DNA of 60,556 nucleotides from Candidatus Krumholzibacteriota bacterium (GTDB lineage Bacteria; Krumholzibacteriota; Krumholzibacteriia; JACNKJ01). Numbering within the stretch: position 1 is the first letter of the stretch; each line of letters starts with the position of its first letter. The notes beneath the pieces were generated by a model. It was not told where the DNA came from. It saw only the letters and a program-made list of their open reading frames with translations, and made no database searches. Where the stretch lies: contig JAFGBK010000104.1 in NCBI GenBank assembly GCA_016933175.1, positions 1-60,556 on the forward strand. Direction: 5' to 3'. This document shows positions 43,780 to 51,650 of this stretch, piece by piece. The position numbers and the translations under genes are program-made.

Positions 43780-44601
43780 ATGAACGCCTCGCGCGGCGGC
43801 GACGGGCGGATCGGGCGCAACGTCGCCATCTACTCGATACTGGTCATCGGCCTGGGGTGGCTGGGCCGCTGGGTGGACGCGGCCACGGGCTGCGCGCCGG
43901 GCGAGGGCCCCGGCATGGCAGTCTGGATCGCCGCGCCGCTGGTCGCCTCCTTCGCCCTGCGGCTCCAGGGCGGCGACGGGTGGCGCGACCTGGGCATACG
44001 GCCCGCTTTTACGGAAAATGGCCGCTGGTACGCCGTCAGCGCGCTGATCTACCCAGTGGCCGTGCTCGTCGTGCTGGCCGCCGGACGGGCGGCGGGCGTC
44101 ACGGCCTTCCTCGACGGCGCGCTGCCGCTGCGGGCGGCGGCGCTGCTGGTCGTCCCCCAGCTTTTGACGAACATCCCCGAGGAGTTCGGCTTTCGCGGCT
44201 ACCTGGCGCCGAGGCTGAGCGCGCTGCGCGTGAACGCGCTGGCCGGGCACGCGCTGGTGGGGCTGGTGTGGGGCGCCTGGCACCTGCCCTACCTGGCGGC
44301 CATCACCGGCTACACGGCGGAGGGCGCGGCGACGCTGATCCCGCGCTTCCTGGCCGGGACCGTCGCCGCGTCGCTGGTCTACGGGGAGATCCGCCTGCGC
44401 ACGGGATCCGTGTGGCCGGCCGTCCTCATGCAGACGACGGGCGGCGTGGCCGTGGGCGCGGCGCTGGCGGGCGGGGCCGTCCTGCCCGCGACGCCGGCGG
44501 CAATGCTCCTCGCGCCGACCCTTGAGGGCGGCCTGATGATCGCCCTGTTCCTGTTCGCCGGGCTCGGGCTCCACGCCCTGCGGACCCGGCCGCCGCGGTG
44601 A
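43780..44601 (+). CDS. CPBP-family intramembrane protease-like protein
   Basis: 273-residue polytopic protein of the CPBP (Abi/Rce1-like) family. Motif 1 is IPEEFGFRGYL (EE-x3-R, about residue 138), motif 2 is VGLVWGAWHLPYL (His). In Rce1 these Glu and His residues form the glutamate-protease active site. In bacteria the family includes proteins for bacteriocin self-immunity and peptide maturation. Starts 7 bp after the DUF5362-like gene and overlaps the following CPBP-like gene. Confidence 0.85.
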   Translation: MNASRGGDGRIGRNVAIYSILVIGLGWLGRWVDAATGCAPGEGPGMAVWIAAPLVASFALRLQGGDGWRDLGIRPAFTENGRWYAVSALIYPVAVLVVLAAGRAAGVTAFLDGALPLRAAALLVVPQLLTNIPEEFGFRGYLAPRLSALRVNALAGHALVGLVWGAWHLPYLAAITGYTAEGAATLIPRFLAGTVAASLVYGEIRLRTGSVWPAVLMQTTGGVAVGAALAGGAVLPATPAAMLLAPTLEGGLMIALFLFAGLGLHALRTRPPR

Positions 44602-45290
44602 AGCCCCCGAACGACATGGAGGACGGCGCCCGGCCTTCACCGCCCAGCGATCAGCGATCTCCGTGCGGTGTTCGGCAGTATCCGCGCAGGATCCGGCTGT
44701 CGCCGCGCGCGGCGGCGTGGATCGTCCTGCCCATCGGGCTGCTCTACGCGCTCCTGACCGCCCGCCTGCCGGACGACGGGCCGGCGGCCCTTCTCGCGTT
44801 GCTGCCGGGGCTGCTCGCCGCCAGCGTGCTCCGGGCCGCGGGCTTCCGGTGCCGGGACCTGTATCTGCGCCCGGCCCCCCTGTCGCGGACGGGCCTCGGC
44901 CTGCTGGCCGCCAGCCTCGTCTTCCTGCCCGTCATCCTTGTCACCGGGCGCTGGACGGGGTGGCGCTGGCCGGCCGCCCTGGTCTACGCCCCCGCGTCGG
45001 GCATCTCCCAGGAGCTGTACTTCCGCGCTACCCTCCTGCCCCTGCTGACCGCCCTGCTCGGCGGCCGGCGGAACGCGGCACTCGTGGTACACGCGCTGCT
45101 GTTCGCCGCGTGGCACCTGCCGGCGGCGCTGCCCAGCGCGCCGCCGGCGGGCATCGCCGGCATCGTGGCGGTCACCTTCGCCTGCGGCATGCTGTGGGGC
45201 AGGCAGGTCCAGCGCGACGGCACCGTCTTCTGGCTGATGGCCTACCACTCGCTGCTGCTCGCCATTGTCTCGCTGTACACCTGGACCTAG
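44598..45290 (+). CDS. Second CPBP-like membrane protein with altered motif
   Basis: 230 residues, several membrane helices. The CPBP motif 1 reads SGISQELYFRATLLP, with Gln where the first Glu of the usual pair stands; motif 2 (HALLFAAWHLPAAL) is intact. It may be a partner or pseudo-enzyme of the preceding CPBP protein, to which it is joined by a GTGA overlap. GTG 44598 or ATG 44616 could be the start. About 100 bp follow without a clear terminator. Confidence 0.78.
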   Translation: MKPPNDMEDGARPSPPSDQRSPCGVRQYPRRIRLSPRAAAWIVLPIGLLYALLTARLPDDGPAALLALLPGLLAASVLRAAGFRCRDLYLRPAPLSRTGLGLLAASLVFLPVILVTGRWTGWRWPAALVYAPASGISQELYFRATLLPLLTALLGGRRNAALVVHALLFAAWHLPAALPSAPPAGIAGIVAVTFACGMLWGRQVQRDGTVFWLMAYHSLLLAIVSLYTWT

Positions 45291-45393
45291 CCGGCTCATT
45301 GTTAAGCTTGAAACATCCTGCCCGCTGCCTCGTCTAGGGTAGGAACACCCGCGTTCGCCAGCGTCCCCGACCTCGACCAGGAGGTGTCCCGTC

Positions 45394-46818
45394 ATGCCAC
45401 TCACCGGCTCCTTCATCCGTCGGGCGCTTGCCGCGCCGCGCGCCCTGCCGTCCACCCGGTCCGCGATCCCGATCCTCGCGGCTGCCCTGGCCTGGCTGCT
45501 CCTCGTTCCCGCCCTGGCCCCGCCCGCCGCGGCCCAGCTCGCCGGTCCCGGCGAGCTGCCGCCCATCGACGCGGCGACCCGGGCGGCGATCGTCGACAGC
45601 GTCACGGCGGCCATCGACTCGATCTACGTGCTGGAGGAGCCGGCCCGGCGCATCGTGGCCGGCCTGCGGCAAAACCTCGCCGACGGCGCCTACGACAACC
45701 TCGCCGATCCGGCCGCGTTCGCGCGCCGGCTCCACGAGGACGCGCAGGCGATCAACCACGACGGCCACTTCGGCATCGGGGCCATGAGGCCCCTCGATCC
45801 CGCGGTCGCTGCGGCGCAGCAGGACGAGGACCCGGCCGACGCCGAGCGCCAGCGCCGCGTGCGGCGGGTCAACAACTACTCCTTCCGCAAGGCGGAGATC
45901 CTGCCCGGCGGGGTCGGCTACCTGCGGTTCGACGGCTTCCTGCACGGCGACGACGCGTTCGCCGCGGCCGCGGCCGCGATGAACTTCATATCGAACTGCG
46001 ACGCCGTGATCCTCGACCTCCGCTACAACGGCGGCGGCTCGGCATCCATGATCCGCTTCATCTGCGGCTACCTGTTCCCGGAGGAGACGCACCTCATCAA
46101 CTGGGACATCCGCGCCGAGAAGAAGACCGTCCAGTCCTACAGCGCCGACTACGTCCCCGGCAGGCGCCTGACCGAGCAGCCCCTGTACATCCTGACGAGC
46201 GGCAACACCTTCTCCGCCGCCGAGGAGTTCACCTTCGACCTGAAGAACCTCGAGCGGGCCACGGTCGTGGGCGAGACCACCGGCGGCGGCGGCCACACGG
46301 TCGCCGGCTACGTGTTCGACTTCGACGGCTTCCGCATCGGCATCCGGATCCCCTACGGCCGCGCCTACAATCCCGAGAACAACGAGGGCTGGGAGGGCGT
46401 GGGGATCACCCCGCACATCGCCGTCCCGGTGGAGCAGGCCCTCGATGCCGCTCACGCCGACGCGCTGCGCACGCTGATCGAGGCCGAGCAGGACGCGGAG
46501 TACCGGTTCCGCCTCGAGTGGGCCGCGCAGGACATCGAGAGCAGGCTGAACACCGGCGAGATCTCGAAGAGGGAGATGCGGAAGCTCGTCGGCCGCTACG
46601 GCCCGCGGCGCGTCTTCATCGACGACGACGCGCTCTGGTATCAGCGCGAGGACGGAGAGCCCCACAGGCTTGCTCGCATGGGCGACAACCTGTTCCGCGT
46701 CGGCGACCTCGACTGGTTCCGGATCTCGTTCGAGCGCGACGGCTCGGGCAGGGCCGTCCGGATCGTCGGGCATTACAACGACGGCCGCACCGATGGCAAC
46801 GACCGGGGCGAGGACTGA
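45394..46818 (+). CDS. Secreted S41-family serine peptidase
   Basis: 474 residues. A long signal region (RSAIPILAAALAWLLLVPALAPPAAAQ) is followed by an IRBP/tail-specific-protease-like N-terminal helical domain. The core has GGVGYLRFDGF, AVILDLRYNGGGSASMIRF, and LTSGNTFSAAEEFTFDLKNLERATVVGETTGGGGHT, where the Ser of FSAAEEF is the expected nucleophile. No PDZ domain is evident. A ~100-residue C-terminal extension repeats features of a beta-rich domain (GDNLFRVGDLDWFRISFERDGSG). ATG 45394 has AGGAGG upstream. Confidence 0.88.
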   Translation: MPLTGSFIRRALAAPRALPSTRSAIPILAAALAWLLLVPALAPPAAAQLAGPGELPPIDAATRAAIVDSVTAAIDSIYVLEEPARRIVAGLRQNLADGAYDNLADPAAFARRLHEDAQAINHDGHFGIGAMRPLDPAVAAAQQDEDPADAERQRRVRRVNNYSFRKAEILPGGVGYLRFDGFLHGDDAFAAAAAAMNFISNCDAVILDLRYNGGGSASMIRFICGYLFPEETHLINWDIRAEKKTVQSYSADYVPGRRLTEQPLYILTSGNTFSAAEEFTFDLKNLERATVVGETTGGGGHTVAGYVFDFDGFRIGIRIPYGRAYNPENNEGWEGVGITPHIAVPVEQALDAAHADALRTLIEAEQDAEYRFRLEWAAQDIESRLNTGEISKREMRKLVGRYGPRRVFIDDDALWYQREDGEPHRLARMGDNLFRVGDLDWFRISFERDGSGRAVRIVGHYNDGRTDGNDRGED

Positions 46819-46854
46819 TCTCGGGGGCGGCGCGTTATCCGGACCCGATCATGC

Positions 46855-46920
46855 CAAGAACCCCGGGCGCAGGCGCGCCCGGGGTTGCGTGAAGTCGGGA
46901 ATGGCGCCGGGGGTGTCCCG
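46855..46920. repeat. 66-bp repeat, copy A, with embedded hairpin
   Basis: Matches copy B (47999-48064) at 60 of 66 positions, by hand alignment. Its core is a perfect 12-bp stem AACCCCGGGCGC / GCGCCCGGGGTT with a 4-nt loop (46859-46886). It lies between the S41 gene (plus) and the end of the secreted unknown gene (minus), so it could terminate both. Confidence 0.8.
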
Positions 46921-46945
46921 GATCCAGCCCCCGGCGATTTCGCCG

Positions 46946-47887
46946 CTAGTACATCGACTTGACTGCGGAGAAGCTCGTCGGCTTGACCGGCGTCGTGTCC
47001 ACGACGTAGTCCACCGCGAGCTCCTGTTCCCAGCTGCCGACGACCACCCTCAGGTGGATCACCTCGCCATCGGCGAAGCCGGCCGTTGACACCGGCAGCG
47101 CGTGCTGGGTGTAGCGGAAGCCCTCGAACTCGTGGATGACCTCGTCGTTGAGCAGCACATGCCCCGTGTAGGGCAGATCGTAGAAGTCCGGGCAGCGGAT
47201 GGACACCGTGTCGAACTCGAAGTCGAAGGTGCCGGAGACCTCCGAGCCGGGTACCGGCAGGGGGTAGCGGATGTCCCGCCACCATCCGGCGCCGCCCCAG
47301 CACACCTGGAGGCAGCCCTGGCTGGATCCTTCCGAGTCGAGCATGAACGCAGCAGGGACGACCTCGAAGTCGATGTCGTGCACGTCGGCGGCGGAGATGT
47401 GCCAGAAGTCGGGATCCGGGGAACCGATCGTGAAGCCGGGATCCTCGCCCGGCCAGGCAGGATCGAAGGACTGGAACACGAGCATCCCCAGCTCGAAGAA
47501 GTTGCCCTCGCCGACGCCGCCCACGCCCAGCTCGACATAGGGCGTGGTGGGCTCGAGCCCCTCCGACCAGCTCAGCACGACGCCGGTTTCGAGATCGCCC
47601 GCGACGGTGTCGGCGTACCACACCTCCGTGATCCGGCCCTGCTCCTCTGTCGGGAACTCCAGCGAGTACAGCTTCAACTCGATGTGGGCGATGCCCCGCG
47701 GATGGTGCCCGGCGTACAGGATGACCCGCGCCGTCAGCGGTGATCCCGGCAGGACCTCGCCGCGGCACATGCAGTCGTTCCCGTCGACGACCAGGAAGAG
47801 CATCGAGGGATCGCAGCCGTCCTGGGCGGCGGCGGGCGGGACGACGATCATCACGAGAACCAGAGATAGCAGTAGCGATCGATGCAT
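46946..47887 (-). CDS. Secreted protein of unknown function
   Basis: 313 residues. Signal peptide MHRSLLLSLVLVMIVVPPAAAQ; the mature part is beta-rich and acidic with six Cys in pairs (DGCDPS, DCMCRGE, GCLQVCWG). A cohesin/Ig-like stretch (SPLTARVILYAGHHPRGIAHIELKLY) precedes the middle. The C-terminus ends KPTSFSAVKSMY. Not recognised. ATG 47887 has GGGAGG upstream; a reading from 47950 lacks a signal peptide. Flanked on both sides by copies of the same 66-bp repeat. Confidence 0.75.
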   Translation of the reverse strand: MHRSLLLSLVLVMIVVPPAAAQDGCDPSMLFLVVDGNDCMCRGEVLPGSPLTARVILYAGHHPRGIAHIELKLYSLEFPTEEQGRITEVWYADTVAGDLETGVVLSWSEGLEPTTPYVELGVGGVGEGNFFELGMLVFQSFDPAWPGEDPGFTIGSPDPDFWHISAADVHDIDFEVVPAAFMLDSEGSSQGCLQVCWGGAGWWRDIRYPLPVPGSEVSGTFDFEFDTVSIRCPDFYDLPYTGHVLLNDEVIHEFEGFRYTQHALPVSTAGFADGEVIHLRVVVGSWEQELAVDYVVDTTPVKPTSFSAVKSMY

Positions 47888-47940
47888 CGATACCTCCCAC
47901 TGTCTGGAGGATCTGAGGAGAAGTACGAACCTGTGCCATA

Positions 47941-47949
47941 AGTATAGCA
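47941..47949 (-). promoter_or_regulatory. Extended -10 promoter of the secreted unknown gene
   Basis: On the minus strand TGC TATACT, an extended -10 (TGn plus hexamer, 47941-47949). No good -35 is present, as expected for this class. It leaves a ~47-nt leader. Confidence 0.55.
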
Positions 47950-47998
47950 TTGATGCGGGCGAAGAAACACTCTGGATCGAGAATCCAATCCACTAAAT

Positions 47999-48064
47999 CA
48001 AGAACCCCGGGCGCAGGCGCGCCCGGGGTCGCGTGAAAGCGGGACCGGCGCCGCGGGTGTCCCG
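47999..48064. repeat. 66-bp repeat, copy B, with embedded hairpin
   Basis: Same element as 46855-46920 in the same orientation, with the same stem-loop. It ends 3 bp past the stop of the RHH gene, again at the 3' end of a minus-strand gene. Six substitutions separate the copies. All but one lie outside the hairpin arms, and that one (T to C at the outer stem end) weakens only the closing pair. Confidence 0.8.
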
Positions 48065-48067
48065 AAC

Positions 48068-48250
48068 CTAGCCCTCCGAAACCTCCCCGTCGGTTTCCTC
48101 GCGCTTGCCGCGACGCCGCTCCCGGACTGCCTGCTGCAGGAGGAACTCGATCTGGCCGTTCACGCTGCGCAGCTCCTGCGCCGCCCAGCCCGCCAGCTCC
48201 TCCCAGAGCGTGGGGTCGATGCGCAGCAGGAACTTCTTGCGGGCGGCCAT
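48068..48250 (-). CDS. Arc-type ribbon-helix-helix protein
   Basis: 60 residues. The N-terminal strand KKFLLRIDPTLWEELAGWAAQELRSVNGQIEFLLQQAVRERR is an Arc/MetJ-like DNA-binding RHH fold, in which the strand FLLRID would contact DNA; a charged tail follows. This short protein is commonly found next to SPFH genes. It starts 13 bp after the SPFH stop, so both are on one transcript. A role as repressor of its own promoter (palindrome 49179-49193) is inferred. Confidence 0.85.
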   Translation of the reverse strand: MAARKKFLLRIDPTLWEELAGWAAQELRSVNGQIEFLLQQAVRERRRGKREETDGEVSEG

Positions 48251-48263
48251 CCGGCGGTCCCCC

Positions 48264-49142
48264 CTACTGGTAGAGCGTGCCGGTGTTCACCACGGGCGTT
48301 GCCGAGGACTCGCTGCAGAGCACCACGAGCAGGTTGCTCACCATGGTGGCCTTCTTCTCCTCGTCCAGGTCCACCACGTGCTTCTCCCTGAGCTTCTCCA
48401 GGGCCAGTTCCACCATGCTGACGGCACCCTCGACGATCTGCGTCCGCGCCGCCACGACGGCCACGGCCTGCTGGCGGCGCAGCATGGCCTCGGCGATCTC
48501 CGGCGCGTAGGCCAGGTGGCTGATGCGCGCCTCGAGCACCTTGATGCCCGCGCGCTCGAAGCGGTCGGCCAGCTCCTTCTCCAGCACGCCGCTCACCTGG
48601 TCCGTGCCGGCCCGCAGGGTCAGCACCTCGTCGTCGGCGTCGTCGAAGGTGTCGTAGGGGTACGCGCCGGCCATGTGCCGCACCGCCGCCTCGCTCTGCA
48701 CGACGACGTAGTGCTCGTAGTCGTCCACCTCGAAGGAGGCCTTGTAGGTGTCCTCCACCTGCCAGACCACCACGGCGGCGATCTCGATGGGGTTGCCGGC
48801 CTTGTCGTTGACCTTGAGCTTCTCGCCGTTCAGGTTCCGCGCCCGCAGCGTGATCTTCTTCTTGGACATGAAGGGGTTGGTCCAGAAGAAGCCGTTCCTC
48901 TTGACCGTGCCCTTGTAGGTGCCGAAGAGCACCAGCACGCGCGCGTCGTTGGGATTGACGATGAAGAAGCCCGCCATGGTCACGATGAACAGGATGAAGC
49001 AGGCGAAGAAGGGCAGCAGGTAGATCGGATTCTCCGTCCGGATCGTCCCGACGAGGTAATACGCGGCGGCCGCTAGGAAGACGAGATCCAGGATCAACAT
49101 CCCATAGCCGCTGAGGGCGCCGCGGGTCTTCTCTCCGGTCAT
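48264..49142 (-). CDS. SPFH/Band 7 (stomatin-flotillin-like) membrane protein
   Basis: 292 residues. Two close hydrophobic segments at the N-terminus ([43 protein letters not shown]) precede an SPFH domain: [61 protein letters not shown], then [33 protein letters not shown]. Such proteins form ring-like membrane microdomain scaffolds. AAAGGAG lies 6 nt before ATG 49142. Paired with the RHH gene. Confidence 0.93.
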   Translation of the reverse strand: MTGEKTRGALSGYGMLILDLVFLAAAAYYLVGTIRTENPIYLLPFFACFILFIVTMAGFFIVNPNDARVLVLFGTYKGTVKRNGFFWTNPFMSKKKITLRARNLNGEKLKVNDKAGNPIEIAAVVVWQVEDTYKASFEVDDYEHYVVVQSEAAVRHMAGAYPYDTFDDADDEVLTLRAGTDQVSGVLEKELADRFERAGIKVLEARISHLAYAPEIAEAMLRRQQAVAVVAARTQIVEGAVSMVELALEKLREKHVVDLDEEKKATMVSNLLVVLCSESSATPVVNTGTLYQ

Positions 49143-49175
49143 GTCGGTCTCCTTTACGGGGTGAGTGACATCGTT

Positions 49176-49204
49176 ATGATATCACATTGATATTGTTTCG
49201 ACAA
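49176..49204 (-). promoter_or_regulatory. SPFH-RHH promoter with overlapping palindrome
   Basis: On the minus strand, TTGTCG (49199-49204), 17-nt spacer, TATCAT (49176-49181). A perfect inverted repeat ATATCA-CAT-TGATAT (49179-49193) spans the -10 and most of the spacer, the usual place for a repressor site. Confidence 0.6.
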
Positions 49205-49329
49205 GACCCTACCGAGTCTGGAGCCCGATATTCGACACACCGGCAGGCGGTTGCGCCCGCCGGGCGTCGGGAGGGCGCGGCCCCTCGAGCGCAATCCGGT
49301 GCGGCGCACACCTAATTTACGATCCCCCT

Positions 49330-49357
49330 TTGACTTAACCGACTGAATGCCTATCTT
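49330..49357 (+). promoter_or_regulatory. Promoter of the msrBA gene
   Basis: TTGACT (49330-49335), 16-nt spacer, TATCTT (49352-49357), 63 bp before the chosen ATG. Any protein start before 49360 would lie upstream of the transcript. Confidence 0.6.
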
Positions 49358-49420
49358 GTGGAAGAGCCGGGTCGGTCCTCCCTCCACTCCTGCCCGCCGA
49401 CCCCCAACAGAGGTTCCGGC

Positions 49421-50491
49421 ATGCGCAGGTTCCGCATCGCACTCATCCTGGCCACAGCGGCCGCGCTGGCCACAGCCCTGGCGGCGGGGCCGGTCCAGGG
49501 AGCCTCCAGGAAGGCAGGTGACACCATGACCGCCGACGAGCTCGACCGCGACGGTCCCCGCTACTCGGCGTCCGGCTACGACATCACGCGCCTGTCGGCC
49601 GCGGAGCAGGCCGAGCGCGTCGCCAAGCTGACGCCCGAGCAGGCGCGCATCACCCAGCGCGCCGGCACCGAGGCCGCCTTCTGCGGCACCCTCCTGGACA
49701 ACAAGAAGGAGGGCGTCTACCTCTGCGTGGTCTGCGGGCTGCCGCTGTTCAACAGCGAGAACAAGTTCGACTCGGGCACGGGCTGGCCAAGCTTCTATGC
49801 GCCCTACGATCCCGAGCACGTGGGCACGCGCGCGGACCGCAGCCATGGCATGGTCCGCACGGAGATCTTCTGCACGCGCTGCAACGCCCACCTCGGCCAC
49901 GTCTTCGAGGATGGCCCCGCGCCCTCGGGCCTGCGCTACTGCCTGAACTCGGAGGCGATGACCTTCGTCGAGAAGGGCCAGCCGCTGCCGCCCGAGTCGC
50001 GGCCCGCCGAGGTGGAGAACGCCTACTTCGCCGGCGGCTGCTTCTGGGGCGTGGAGGACGTCTTCGCGCAGATCCCCGGCGTGCTGGACGCCGTCAGCGG
50101 CTACATGGGCGGCCACGTGGACGAGCCCAGCTACCGCGACGTCTGCTCCGGCGAGACGGGCCACGCCGAGACCGTTCGCGTGACCTTCGATCCCCGGCGT
50201 GTCGGCTACCGCCGCCTGGTGGAGGTCTTCTTCAAGAACCATGATCCGACGACGCTCAACCGCCAGGGCCCGGACGTCGGCACGCAGTACCGGTCGGCCA
50301 TCTTCGCCGCCGACGAAGGGCAGGCGGCCGCGGCCCGGCGGATCATCCGCGAGCTGACCGGAGCCGGCGCCTTCGGCGGACGGCCCATCGTCACCGAGGT
50401 CGTCGAGGACGGCGGGGCCTTCTGGGAGGCCGAGGCCTACCACCAGGACTATCACGCCCAGCACGGAGGCTCCTGCCGCGTGAACTACTGA
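49421..50491 (+). CDS. Secreted methionine sulfoxide reductase MsrB-MsrA fusion
   Basis: 356 residues. Signal peptide [28 protein letters not shown]. The N-terminal MsrB domain has zinc pairs CVVC and CTRC, GTGWPSF, and the catalytic RYCLNS. The C-terminal MsrA domain has [15 protein letters not shown] (nucleophile Cys), [33 protein letters not shown] and [11 protein letters not shown]. It would repair both R and S sulfoxides on envelope proteins. The B-then-A order with an export signal points to the periplasm. Confidence 0.92.
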   Translation: MRRFRIALILATAAALATALAAGPVQGASRKAGDTMTADELDRDGPRYSASGYDITRLSAAEQAERVAKLTPEQARITQRAGTEAAFCGTLLDNKKEGVYLCVVCGLPLFNSENKFDSGTGWPSFYAPYDPEHVGTRADRSHGMVRTEIFCTRCNAHLGHVFEDGPAPSGLRYCLNSEAMTFVEKGQPLPPESRPAEVENAYFAGGCFWGVEDVFAQIPGVLDAVSGYMGGHVDEPSYRDVCSGETGHAETVRVTFDPRRVGYRRLVEVFFKNHDPTTLNRQGPDVGTQYRSAIFAADEGQAAAARRIIRELTGAGAFGGRPIVTEVVEDGGAFWEAEAYHQDYHAQHGGSCRVNY

Positions 50492-50495
50492 TACC

Positions 50496-50558
50496 TGGCG
50501 CCGCGCGCGAGTGGCTGCTTGCCTACTTTGCCACTACTCCACTCGACGCGCGGCGCCA
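50496..50558. repeat. Tandem hairpin element, copy 1
   Basis: Outer stem TGGCGCCGCGCG / CGCGCGGCGCCA (12 bp, perfect), one bulged A, inner stem CGAGTGG / CCACTCG (7 bp) and a ~24-nt loop. It begins 5 bp after the msrBA stop and could serve as its terminator-like 3' end, but no T-run follows. Confidence 0.75.
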
Positions 50559-50573
50559 CCTTCATGATTCTTT

Positions 50574-50634
50574 AGCGTCGCGCGCGAGCGATGCCCGACT
50601 GCTCTCGCCACTACTCCGCTCGCCGCGCGGCGCT
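50574..50634. repeat. Tandem hairpin element, copy 2
   Basis: AGCGTCGCGCG / CGCGCGGCGCT with one G-T pair, a bulged C in the same place as copy 1, and inner stem CGAGCG / CGCTCG. The 3' arms of both copies share CCACTACTCC, and the inner-stem difference from copy 1 (T-A to C-G) is compensated on both sides. Confidence 0.75.
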
Positions 50635-50717
50635 TCTCTTTCACGCTGCGACATCCCACGGAAAGCGTTGCCAGCGGCGCGCCGAGGCGGCATGCTGCGC
50701 CTGCGAAAGGAGGCGCC

Positions 50718-51599
<882 letters not shown>

Positions 51600-51650
51600 G
51601 CGCCGCGCGCGACGAGGCCGCGACACGACGACGAGGCCGCGGCCGGTCCC

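Noticed and set aside
48068-49142. Toxin-antitoxin pair (RHH as antitoxin)
   Set aside because: The partner is a full SPFH membrane protein, not a toxin, and the gene order and pairing match a known SPFH-Arc association.
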